From an uncultured bacterium (lineage in GTDB: Bacteria > Patescibacteriota > Minisyncoccia > Phycocordibacterales > UBA1006): a DNA stretch of 21,544 nucleotides. Of this stretch, positions 12,573-19,570 are shown piece by piece. How positions within the stretch are numbered: position 1 is the first letter of the stretch; each line of letters begins with the position of its first letter. A model generated the notes under the pieces. That model did not search any database. It saw only the letters and a program-made list of their open reading frames with translations, and had not been told where the DNA came from. The stretch spans positions 1 to 21,544 of the forward strand of contig CAIXMG010000092.1 of the NCBI GenBank assembly GCA_903920485.1, written 5' to 3'. Made by a program: the position numbers and the translations under genes.

Positions 12573-13157
12573 ATGTCGTATGCGATCTACAAAACCGAAG
12601 CCATCGTCTTGCGTGTCATTCCCCAGGGTGAGGCGAACATCGACGTTGTTTTCTTCACCAGGGAATTCGGAAAGATAACGGCCCGCGTCCAGTCCGCACG
12701 AAAGATCGAGTCGAAAATGCGCATGCACCTGACCCGGTATGCGCACGTCGTCATTGACCTCGTGCGCGGAAAAGTTATCTGGCGGCTCACGGGAATCTCG
12801 GATGTTGCTTCGTATGCCACGTACGGCAATGCCTTTTTTCTCAAGTCACTGCATCGTGTCTTTCGTCTCGCTGAATTTCTCATTCAGGGCGAGGAGCCTC
12901 ATTCAGAGCTGTTTTTACTTTTCATGAATCTTTTGAACTATTCCCAGGAATTTGTCTCAAGTTCCTTCGGCAAGAGAGAGGGCGAGGGCCTTGAGATCTT
13001 CGGTGTATTGAAGATCTTGGAAAAGCTGGGCTATGGAAGCGCTGATTTTCTCTCTGACGTTCCTGATAAGGACTCCATTGTGTATTGCATAGAACATCGC
13101 AAGGAACTGGTGAAATCGATCAATGAAAGTATTTCCGCAACGCAGATCGTGCTATGA
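12573..13157 (+). CDS. recO: DNA repair protein RecO
   Basis: RecO works with RecR (and RecF) to load RecA on SSB-coated single-stranded DNA and to anneal strands. The 194-residue protein has the RecO OB-fold at its N-terminus: YKTEAIVLRVIPQGEANIDVVFFTREFGKITARVQSARK, with the typical GExD-type turn and the basic stretch after FGK. The C-terminal half is helical, with LFLLFMNLLNYSQE and EGLEIFGVLKILEKLGY matching the RecO C-terminal domain. It is shorter than the common 240 residues and lacks the zinc-binding cysteines seen in some RecO proteins, as in other reduced genomes. The open frame runs back to 12543, inside the previous gene; the conserved start is M at 12573, right after TAAG. Confidence 0.85.
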   Translation: MSYAIYKTEAIVLRVIPQGEANIDVVFFTREFGKITARVQSARKIESKMRMHLTRYAHVVIDLVRGKVIWRLTGISDVASYATYGNAFFLKSLHRVFRLAEFLIQGEEPHSELFLLFMNLLNYSQEFVSSSFGKREGEGLEIFGVLKILEKLGYGSADFLSDVPDKDSIVYCIEHRKELVKSINESISATQIVL

Positions 13158-13158
13158 T
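13150..13158 (+). promoter_or_regulatory. Extended -10 of the surface protein gene
   Basis: TGC-TATGAT (-10 at 13153-13158) lies 8 nt before the ATG at 13167 and overlaps the recO stop. No -35 box stands out. A leader of at most about two bases is predicted. Confidence 0.6.
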
Positions 13159-13166
13159 AAACCCAT

Positions 13167-15089
13167 ATGGCGATTCAGGACGAAAACAGCCGGTTGCGCA
13201 AGATCGAGCGCGACCTGTACACGACGGACATCCAGCCGCCCGGACGGCGCTCCCTTCTCCATGACGAGAAGGTCGACGCCCCCGACGACTGGCGCAGTCC
13301 CCAGGCACGCGCTGCGGATTCTTTCATGAAACAGCCTCCCAAGACAACCTCCGTCTTCCGAAACATCTTCCTCGGATCGTTGGGGTTTCTTGTGATTGCG
13401 GTCATCATTCTCGTGGTCAGCTTCGTCAACGGTGGCAATTCCATCTCGACGAGCAATGTTGACGTCGCGATCACCACGAAGTCGTTCGTCGACGGGGGAG
13501 AAAGCATTCCCGTGGACGTCACGATCGTGAACCGAAACAAACTGCCGCTCCAGCTTGCGACGCTGGTTCTTGAGTATCCCGACGGCAACGGCAGCAACCC
13601 GAACGCCGTTACCCGCATTGAACGCGATATCGGCGACCTGGGTGTGGGCGATACCCATCAAGAGTCGTTCACGCTTGCCCTCTACGGACCGCAGAACTCG
13701 CAAAGGACCATCACGGCACACCTCGAATTTCGCGTGCAGGGATCGAATGCGGTCTATGATAAGGATCAGCTGACGATGGTCACGATCAGGACCTCGCCGG
13801 CCAACCTGACCTTGGTCGCTCCGGCCAGCGCGATTCCCAATCAGGAAATCCCCCTTGCCTTCACCATCGTCGGCAACGGGACCTCAACCCTTCCGAACAC
13901 GGCACTGGTCCTTCAGTATCCGCAGGGATTCACCTTCACGCATGCGACGCCGGCACCTTCATCCGGAACGAACGTGTGGTACCTGGGCGACCTGGCTCCG
14001 GGATCAAGTCATACGATCACCGCTTACGGCAGCCTTGCCGGCGGATCGGGCGATCTGGAAACGATCCAGGCGTCCGTCGGCGCACAAAGCGCAAGCAACG
14101 AACAGGAGCTTGATACGGTCTACAACTCGCTGTCGCAGGTGATCCCGTTGTCCAACTCATTCCTCAGTGCGAAACTGGCCGTTAACAATCAGGATGCCTC
14201 GGGCCTTGCGGTTCCGGTGGATGCCCGTGGGGGCGTCACGGTGTCGGTCAACTGGCAGAACGCCTTGACCGTACCGATCACCAACGCGCAGATCGCGGTA
14301 CGCCTTTCGGGATCGGCTTACGATCCGGCAACAGTCACCAACAAGGACGGATTCTTCGACAGTGCGACCAACCGCGTGATCTGGAGCAGTCAGCAGGATC
14401 CTGACCTCACCACGATTCAGCCGGGACAGAGCGGCAGCGTCTCGTTCTCGATCACCCCCAAGCAGTTCCAGGCGGGATCGGGTGCGACCAACCAGTCGCT
14501 GACCATGATGGTCGACATTCAGGGATACCAGTCGGATGGCACCAAGCTTTCGGCGTCGGACGTGGATACGAAGACGCTGGTCGTCAATTCGGATCTCAAC
14601 CTCTTGGTCGCGTCGCTCCACTATTCAGGACCGATCAAGGATACGGGACCGATGCCGGCGGTTCCGAACAAGGAGACGACCTATACCGTGCAGTGGCAGA
14701 TCGTGAACCTCAGAAACGACGTATCAGGAGTCACAGTGACCTCGAGCCTTCCGACGTGGATAAGCTGGAAGAATGTCGCCTTGCCGGCAAGTGAGGCATC
14801 GGCGCTGACATACAACACGGTTACGCGCCAGGTCACCTGGAATGCCGGCGACGTGCCGGCAGGCACGGGAGGGGTTCTTCCGACGAGGACCGTTTCCTTC
14901 CAGGTGGGCATCACTCCTTCGACTGGACAGGCGGGGGCAACTGCCGACCTGACGACCCAGATTACCGCAACGGGCCACGACACCTTCACGAATACGGATC
15001 TTACGGTCACGAAGGAAGGCGTTACCACTCAGCTGTTGAACGACGGGGGAGGAGCCGGTTCGGACGGCATCATCGGGGGAGCGCATTAG
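13167..15089 (+). CDS. Large single-pass surface protein with DUF11-like beta domains
   Basis: The 640-residue protein has a charged cytoplasmic N-terminus of about 63 residues and one membrane helix (about 64-86, FRNIFLGSLGFLVIAVIILVV). An outside part of about 550 residues follows, rich in Thr, Ser, Val, Asn and Gly and poor in cysteine. The outside shows repeated beta-sandwich features of the DUF11/CARDB kind: FTIVGNGTSTLPNTALVLQYPQGFTF then WYLGDLAPGSSHTITAYG (about 231-290), VTVSVNWQNALTVPITNAQIAVRLSG then IQPGQSGSVSFSITP (about 355-430), and VQWQIVNLRNDVSGVTVTSSLP then WNAGDVPAGTGG (about 510-570). Such domains occur in cell-surface and adhesion proteins. Similar long single-pass proteins are common in Parcubacteria and may help attachment to host cells; that role is inference. 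The C-terminus is a Gly-rich tail (GGGAGSDGIIGGAH). GC content is higher than in the neighbours. Confidence 0.8.
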   Translation: MAIQDENSRLRKIERDLYTTDIQPPGRRSLLHDEKVDAPDDWRSPQARAADSFMKQPPKTTSVFRNIFLGSLGFLVIAVIILVVSFVNGGNSISTSNVDVAITTKSFVDGGESIPVDVTIVNRNKLPLQLATLVLEYPDGNGSNPNAVTRIERDIGDLGVGDTHQESFTLALYGPQNSQRTITAHLEFRVQGSNAVYDKDQLTMVTIRTSPANLTLVAPASAIPNQEIPLAFTIVGNGTSTLPNTALVLQYPQGFTFTHATPAPSSGTNVWYLGDLAPGSSHTITAYGSLAGGSGDLETIQASVGAQSASNEQELDTVYNSLSQVIPLSNSFLSAKLAVNNQDASGLAVPVDARGGVTVSVNWQNALTVPITNAQIAVRLSGSAYDPATVTNKDGFFDSATNRVIWSSQQDPDLTTIQPGQSGSVSFSITPKQFQAGSGATNQSLTMMVDIQGYQSDGTKLSASDVDTKTLVVNSDLNLLVASLHYSGPIKDTGPMPAVPNKETTYTVQWQIVNLRNDVSGVTVTSSLPTWISWKNVALPASEASALTYNTVTRQVTWNAGDVPAGTGGVLPTRTVSFQVGITPSTGQAGATADLTTQITATGHDTFTNTDLTVTKEGVTTQLLNDGGGAGSDGIIGGAH

Positions 15090-15098
15090 GATTCCAAG

Positions 15099-15126
15099 AA
15101 TCGCCTTTGAACAAGGGCGATTTTTG
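15099..15126 (+). terminator. Terminator of the surface protein gene
   Basis: AATCGCC (15099-15105) and GGCGATT (15116-15122) form a 7-bp stem followed by TTT. Its loop contains TTGAAC, the -35 box of the next promoter, so terminator and promoter share DNA. Confidence 0.75.
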
Positions 15127-15135
15127 TGTTACGAT
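15107..15135 (+). promoter_or_regulatory. glyRS promoter (leaderless type)
   Basis: TTGAAC (15107-15112) is followed after 17 bp by TGT-TACGAT (-10 at 15130-15135). The ATG at 15144 is 8 nt downstream. The -35 box lies in the loop of the preceding terminator. Confidence 0.65.
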
Positions 15136-15143
15136 GGCGGAAT

Positions 15144-16562
15144 ATGCCAGAACCAAAGCCCGAAAGTGACCTGATGGAAAAGATCGTCTCGCTGTGCAAG
15201 CGACGCGGGTTTGTGTATGCGGGTTCAGAAATCTACGGAGGATTCGCTGGTGTCTACGATTACGGCCCACGCGGAGTGGAGCTTCTCAATAACTTGAAGC
15301 AGGCGTGGTGGAAGGCCAATGTCTACGACAAGGAGAACTACTACGGACTTGATTCGGGAATCTTCAAGAATCCGAAAGTGTGGGAAGCGAGCGGGCATGT
15401 GAACGGTTTCTCTGATCCTCTGGCCGAATGCAGGGAATGCAATACGCGCATCCGCGTGGACAAGGAACTCGAGAAGATCGGCGTCTCGGCTGACGAGAAG
15501 ATGACGGAAGCGGAACTTGCGGCGCTCTTCGACGCCAACCGCGACAAGATCGCGTGCCCAAAATGCGGCCAGAAAAAGTTCGGTCCGGTCAAAATGTTCA
15601 ACTTGCTAGTTACTTCAAATCTGGGTGATTTTACATCGGAAGGGACGAGTCCGTCCTATCTGCCAGGGGAAGCCTGCCAGGGAATCTACTTGAACTTTAA
15701 AAATATCGTGGACTCGATGCAGCCGAAGATGCCTTTCGGTGTAGCACAGATCGGAAAGGCCTTCCGAAACGAGATCTCGCCGCGCAACTTCCTGTTCCGT
15801 ACGCGCGAGCTTGAGCAGGCCGACACCCAGTTTTTCATTCGTCCCAACGAGAACAAGGATGCCTACGAAGCGATCAAGCAGGATCGGTGGAACTGGTACC
15901 TGTCGCTCGGGATCAATGAGAAAAAACTTCGGTGGAAGCAGCACGATCGTCTGGCATTCTATGCCAAGGATGCCTGGGACATCGAATACGAGTTCCCGAC
16001 AGGGTTCGACGAGATCGAGGGTATTCATGACCGAGGCGACTACGATCTGTCGCAGCACGCAACATTCTCCGGTGCGGACTTAACGTATTCGGATCAGGGA
16101 AACGGTGAAAAGTTCGTTCCGTGGATCCTTGAGACCTCGATGGGAATGGGGCGATTGTTCCTTACCGTATTGTCGGATGCCTATCATGAGGAAGAAATGG
16201 ACGGGGAAACGCGTGTGGTGCTTAAGCTTGCGCCGCGGTTGGCACCAGTCGTATGCGCGGTCTCGCCGCTTTTGAAGAACCGCGAGGAACTTCAGGACAA
16301 GGCGCGAGAAGTATACGGAATGCTCAAAAAGCAGTTCGGTCGCGTCATGTATGATGATAATGGAAATGTCGGAAAGCGGTACCGCCGGCAGGACGAGATC
16401 GGAACGCCGTGGTGCATCGTCGTGGACTTCGATACCGCCGGAACAGGGGACAACATCAATCCCGACTTCAAGGACATGGTCACCATCCGCGATCGTGATA
16501 CTGGCAAGCAGGAACGCGTAGCGATTTCAGAATTGGTGAACTATATCTCATCACGAATGTAA
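15144..16562 (+). CDS. glyQS: Glycine--tRNA ligase, single-chain (alpha2) type
   Basis: GlyRS charges tRNA-Gly. The 472-residue class II enzyme belongs to the single-chain dimeric type shared with archaea and eukaryotes, not the two-subunit type of many bacteria. It shows the N-terminal LCKRRGFVYAGSEIYGGFAGVYDYGPRG, motif 1 LKQAWW, and a two-pair cysteine site (CRECN near residue 94 and CPKCG near 139). LPGEACQGIYLNFKN follows, then motif 2 FRNEISPRNFLFRTRELEQAD (F207-R208-N209-E210), a motif 3 region ETSMGMGRLFLTVL, and the anticodon-binding domain from LKLAPRLAPV to the end. An in-frame GTG at 15126 lies in the promoter, so ATG 15144 is preferred. Confidence 0.97.
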   Translation: MPEPKPESDLMEKIVSLCKRRGFVYAGSEIYGGFAGVYDYGPRGVELLNNLKQAWWKANVYDKENYYGLDSGIFKNPKVWEASGHVNGFSDPLAECRECNTRIRVDKELEKIGVSADEKMTEAELAALFDANRDKIACPKCGQKKFGPVKMFNLLVTSNLGDFTSEGTSPSYLPGEACQGIYLNFKNIVDSMQPKMPFGVAQIGKAFRNEISPRNFLFRTRELEQADTQFFIRPNENKDAYEAIKQDRWNWYLSLGINEKKLRWKQHDRLAFYAKDAWDIEYEFPTGFDEIEGIHDRGDYDLSQHATFSGADLTYSDQGNGEKFVPWILETSMGMGRLFLTVLSDAYHEEEMDGETRVVLKLAPRLAPVVCAVSPLLKNREELQDKAREVYGMLKKQFGRVMYDDNGNVGKRYRRQDEIGTPWCIVVDFDTAGTGDNINPDFKDMVTIRDRDTGKQERVAISELVNYISSRM

Positions 16563-16582
16563 AGACACCCACGGGTGTTTTT
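16562..16582 (+). terminator. glyRS terminator
   Basis: ACACC (16565-16569) pairs with GGTGT (16574-16578) around the loop CACG. Flanking AAAG and TTTT extend the stem and give the T-run. Confidence 0.75.
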
Positions 16583-16589
16583 GTGTACC

Positions 16590-16618
16590 TTGACTTATCA
16601 GTAGCAAAATGCTCTAAT
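16590..16618 (+). promoter_or_regulatory. Promoter of the YjjX-like gene
   Basis: TTGACT (16590-16595) is followed after 17 bp by TCTAAT (16613-16618), each 5 of 6 matches. The leader of about 35 nt is A-rich, has no Shine-Dalgarno, and contains TAACCCAAAAAACTTAA (16634-16650), nearly identical to the leader motif at 1462-1477. Confidence 0.75.
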
Positions 16619-16659
16619 ACTCAAACAATTTCATAACCCAAAAAACTTAATTAAAAAGC

Positions 16660-17208
16660 ATGAAACCCATCATCATTGTTCTTGCCTCGAGGAACGAGAC
16701 GAAACTACTAGCCCTTAAACAGGCTGCTGAGCAAGTATTTAACGGCATCTGTGAAACCAAGGTGGTTTCTTGCGAAGTCGATTCCGGCGTCGCCAGTACG
16801 CCACGCACTTTTTACCAAACGGAACAGGGTGCTGAATACCGACTCCAGGCATTGAAAGCCGCTTATCCGGATGCTGATTACCACATTGCCATCCAAGGAG
16901 GCTTTGACAGGCGTGATACCTCTGCTTGCTATGAGCAGGCCTGCGTCATTCAGGCCGCAAAAGGAGCGAAGTCCATTCGCGTGGACACCATGAGGTATCT
17001 TCTGCCCAAGGATCTGTCCGACCTGATCGGTAGCAATGTTGATGCTGCAGATGCCCTCAAACAGCTGACGGGGGACAAGGACACGCGCATTCGCTCAGGC
17101 ACCCTCGGATATGTCACAAAGGGCACCTTGAACAGGGCTGACTTTCTTCGCGATCCCCTGATCGTGGCGCTGAGCCAATTGAAGGCTCCCGAAGGTGCCT
17201 ATGTCTAA
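16660..17208 (+). CDS. YjjX/DUF84-like NTP phosphatase
   Basis: The YjjX family removes inosine and xanthosine triphosphates from the nucleotide pool. The 182-residue protein aligns by eye with E. coli YjjX over its length: VLASRNETKLLALKQAAEQVF (1-27 region), VVSCEVDSGVASTP, EQGAEYRLQALKAAYPDADYHIAIQGGFD, a run with VIQAAKGAKSIRVDTMRYLLP, and the C-terminal SGTLGYVTKGTLNRADFLRDPLIVALSQL. In YjjX the strand before the glycine pair reads (V/A)IEAG, with a conserved glutamate; here it is AIQGG. Loss of that acid could reduce activity or change substrate. The family call is good, the activity uncertain. It has its own promoter and a terminator downstream, so it is monocistronic. Confidence 0.8.
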   Translation: MKPIIIVLASRNETKLLALKQAAEQVFNGICETKVVSCEVDSGVASTPRTFYQTEQGAEYRLQALKAAYPDADYHIAIQGGFDRRDTSACYEQACVIQAAKGAKSIRVDTMRYLLPKDLSDLIGSNVDAADALKQLTGDKDTRIRSGTLGYVTKGTLNRADFLRDPLIVALSQLKAPEGAYV

Positions 17209-17237
17209 GTGTCTGAGGTTTCATCCTATTTATTTTC

Positions 17238-17264
17238 AAAGGTTCGCCAACGGCGGGCCTTTTT
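17238..17264 (+). terminator. Terminator of the YjjX-like gene
   Basis: GGTTCGCC (17241-17248) pairs with GGCGGGCC (17252-17259) through two G-U pairs around the loop AAC. AAA on the left and TTTTT on the right extend it. The -10 box of the next gene follows within 3 nt of the T-run. Confidence 0.75.
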
Positions 17265-17272
17265 GTTATACT
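17264..17272 (+). promoter_or_regulatory. Extended -10 of the M16 peptidase gene
   Basis: TGT-TATACT (-10 at 17267-17272) lies 9 nt before the ATG at 17282, directly after the preceding terminator's T-run. No good -35 is visible. Confidence 0.6.
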
Positions 17273-17281
17273 CCGAGAACT

Positions 17282-18544
17282 ATGCTCAAACCAAAAACAA
17301 CGACGCTCAAAAACGGCCTGCGGATCGTGACCGTTCCCATGAAGGACAACCCGACGGTAACGGTATTGGTCATGGTCGAGGCCGGTAGCCGCTACGAAAC
17401 GCGCAAGACGAACGGCCTTTCGCATTTCCTTGAGCACATGTGTTTCAAGGGAACGTTGCGTCGGAAGTCCTCGGAAATCGCCTACGAACTGGAAGCCATG
17501 GGCGCGGAAACCAACGCGTTTACCGGATACGACTACACCGGCTATTACGCCAAGGGCCAGGCGCACCTATTCCCGAAACTACTGGATGTCGTGGCCGACG
17601 TCTACCAGAATTCCACGTTCCCCGAGGCAGAACTTGAAAAGGAGCGCGGGGTGATCTGCGGGGAAATCGACATGTACGAGGACTTGCCCCATCGCAAGGT
17701 GCAGGACCTGATCGCGGTGTCGCTGTACGGCGACCAGCCGGCAGCCTTTCCGATTGCAGGGACCAAGGAAAATGTCCGCCGGTTCACGCGGAAGGATTTT
17801 GTCGACTATCGAAATACCCACTACATCGCCTCAAAGACCTCCATCATCATCGCGGGTGGCATCGACGGTTCCGTCGTCGCGAACGTGAAGAGGGCCTTCA
17901 AGGACATTCCGACACGGAAGCCCGAAAGGAAGAAGAACATCTCGCCGAAGGCAGGCGATCAGGTCATCACGGAGACCCGAAAGACCGACCAGTCGCACTT
18001 GGTCCTTGGTATGCGATCGATCAAGGCGGACCATCCCGACATGCCGGCGCTTACTCTTGCGGTGGGACTTTTGGGGCAGGGAATGAGCTCACGCCTGTTC
18101 ACGAAACTGCGCGAGGAGATGGGTGCCGGATATTATATTCGTGCAGCCGTAAGTCCGTCTGACGATGCCGGCGACGTGATGATTTCCACAGGAACGGAAG
18201 CGTCCCGTGTTCCGGAAGTCGTTGCTGCGATCGTCGGCGAAATTCGCCGCATGCGCGAGGAACCGGTCACCGAAGCGGAGCTTTCCAAGCAGAAGGAATA
18301 CGCGATCGGGGGAATGCTCATGGGACTTGAAACCAGCGACGCCGTCGCAGGTCATTTTGCGCACGGCGTAGTCCTGCACCTGAAGCTGAAGACCCCGGGC
18401 GAATTGGAAAAGGAGATTCGTTCCGTTACCGTCAAGGACGTCCTCAGGGTTTCGAAAAAATATCTCAAGGAAGACCTGTTCCGTCTTGCCGCAGTCGGCC
18501 CGATCCTTGACAAGAAGGCCGTAACTGCCAGCCTACACTCCTAA
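17282..18544 (+). CDS. M16-family zinc metallopeptidase
   Basis: M16 peptidases (pitrilysin / mitochondrial processing peptidase family) cut peptides inside a two-domain clamshell. The 420-residue protein has the zinc motif HFLEH (48-52) within SHFLEHMCFKGT. The third ligand, E128, comes 76 residues after it in ICGEIDMYEDLP, the spacing typical of the family. The C-terminal M16 domain carries RKTDQSHLVLGMRSI and LLGQGMSSRLFTKLREEMGAGYYI, where processing-peptidase relatives have their substrate-binding R and Y. No signal peptide is seen at M 17282, so it is probably cytoplasmic. The frame is open from 17195, but that part spans the terminator and promoter. The permease gene follows 25 nt later with its own -10 box. 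Confidence 0.93.
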   Translation: MLKPKTTTLKNGLRIVTVPMKDNPTVTVLVMVEAGSRYETRKTNGLSHFLEHMCFKGTLRRKSSEIAYELEAMGAETNAFTGYDYTGYYAKGQAHLFPKLLDVVADVYQNSTFPEAELEKERGVICGEIDMYEDLPHRKVQDLIAVSLYGDQPAAFPIAGTKENVRRFTRKDFVDYRNTHYIASKTSIIIAGGIDGSVVANVKRAFKDIPTRKPERKKNISPKAGDQVITETRKTDQSHLVLGMRSIKADHPDMPALTLAVGLLGQGMSSRLFTKLREEMGAGYYIRAAVSPSDDAGDVMISTGTEASRVPEVVAAIVGEIRRMREEPVTEAELSKQKEYAIGGMLMGLETSDAVAGHFAHGVVLHLKLKTPGELEKEIRSVTVKDVLRVSKKYLKEDLFRLAAVGPILDKKAVTASLHS

Positions 18545-18553
18545 ACGAGCCTG

Positions 18554-18562
18554 TGGTATACT
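18554..18562 (+). promoter_or_regulatory. Extended -10 of the permease gene
   Basis: TGG-TATACT (-10 at 18557-18562) lies 7 nt before the ATG at 18570 and overlaps the short gap after the peptidase gene. The predicted transcript starts at the initiation codon. Confidence 0.65.
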
Positions 18563-18569
18563 GCGCCGT

Positions 18570-19562
18570 ATGCAAAAGGTCTCGATAACCATTACCACCA
18601 AGACCCTCTGGACGGTGCTTTTGATGGTCGTCGGACTGCTCGTGGCTTGGGAATTAAGGAGTTTCCTGATGGTCGTCCTGTTGTCCGTCGTGATCGCGTC
18701 GTTCGCGGAAGCGGGGATCAAGGTCCTCAAGAGGATCAGGATTCCGCGGGGAATCGCCGCGTTCATCCTTTATGTTATCGGTCTTGCGATCATCGGAGGG
18801 GTGCTGTACCTCGTGGTTCCGCTTTTTTCAAGTGAGTTTCGCAACTTCGTCGAACTGTTCCCGAAGACGTCCTACGCGTATCGGGTTCTCGGGCCGATTT
18901 CTGACAACGGATTCAACACCGGAACCATTAGGACTCTGTTCAACGGCGGAACCGACGTGTTTGCCACGCTCAGCAACATCTTCGGAAGCCTGCTGAACGC
19001 GATCCTCGTGATCATCATTTCCTTCTATCTCTCGACCCAGGAAAAGGGAATCGAGCAGTTTCTCCGCGTGGTCGTTCCCAAGGACTACGAGGACTACGCC
19101 GTGAGCCTCTGGTCGCGCGTCGAGCGCAAGATCGGGCACTGGTTCGGCGGACAGGTCTTCGTCGCAATTCTGATCGCGCTGGTCACGTATGTCGGGCTGT
19201 TCATCATGGGGGTCCCGTATGCGCTCATCCTCTCGGCCCTTGCCGGTGTCTTCATGTTCATCCCGTTCGGAACGGCCTTCTCGCTCATTCCTGCCGTGAT
19301 CCTCGGATACCTGGGTGGCGGTGTCGGACTGGCGCTCCAAATCTTCGTGTTTTACGGGATCGTGCACTATCTTGAATCGTATTTTTTGTCGCCGTACATT
19401 CTGCACCGCACGGTCGGCGTTCCCATGCTCGTGATGATCCTCGCCGTCATCGGCTGCTTCGAGCTGTTCGGACTGGTGGGCATCGTCCTTGCCATTCCGC
19501 TGGCCGTGCTGGTGCTCGAACTTATTTCCGATCACGGGAAACTTGCCAAGGCTAAAGAATAA
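18570..19562 (+). CDS. AI-2E family (PerM/YdiK-like) membrane transporter
   Basis: The 330-residue protein is a multi-span membrane protein of the AI-2E transporter family, once named for autoinducer-2 export but now tied to varied exchange functions. It shows two helices at about 12-50 (VLLMVVGLLVAWELRSFLMVVLLSVVIASF), another at about 65-85, a long amphipathic outside stretch, then VIIISFYLSTQEKGIEQFLR near 150. This is followed by the family's conserved block: GHWFGGQVFVAILIALVTYVGLFIMGVPYALILSALAGVFMFIPFGTAF, then a loop, HYLESYFLSPYILHRTVGVPMLVMILAVIGCFELFGLVGIVLAIPLAVLVLEL. The family call is firm; the substrate is unknown. It lies 8 nt upstream of metG, so metG is probably read through from it. 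Confidence 0.92.
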   Translation: MQKVSITITTKTLWTVLLMVVGLLVAWELRSFLMVVLLSVVIASFAEAGIKVLKRIRIPRGIAAFILYVIGLAIIGGVLYLVVPLFSSEFRNFVELFPKTSYAYRVLGPISDNGFNTGTIRTLFNGGTDVFATLSNIFGSLLNAILVIIISFYLSTQEKGIEQFLRVVVPKDYEDYAVSLWSRVERKIGHWFGGQVFVAILIALVTYVGLFIMGVPYALILSALAGVFMFIPFGTAFSLIPAVILGYLGGGVGLALQIFVFYGIVHYLESYFLSPYILHRTVGVPMLVMILAVIGCFELFGLVGIVLAIPLAVLVLELISDHGKLAKAKE

Positions 19563-19570
19563 ACCCCATC

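Noticed and set aside
17195..17281. Longer N-terminus for the M16 peptidase
   Set aside because: The extra codons cover a terminator and an extended -10 box; the conserved protein starts at 17282.
18828..19535. Open frame of 235 codons on the minus strand
   Set aside because: It is antisense to the AI-2E permease and very rich in Asp/Glu/His/Gln, the usual mirror of hydrophobic codons.
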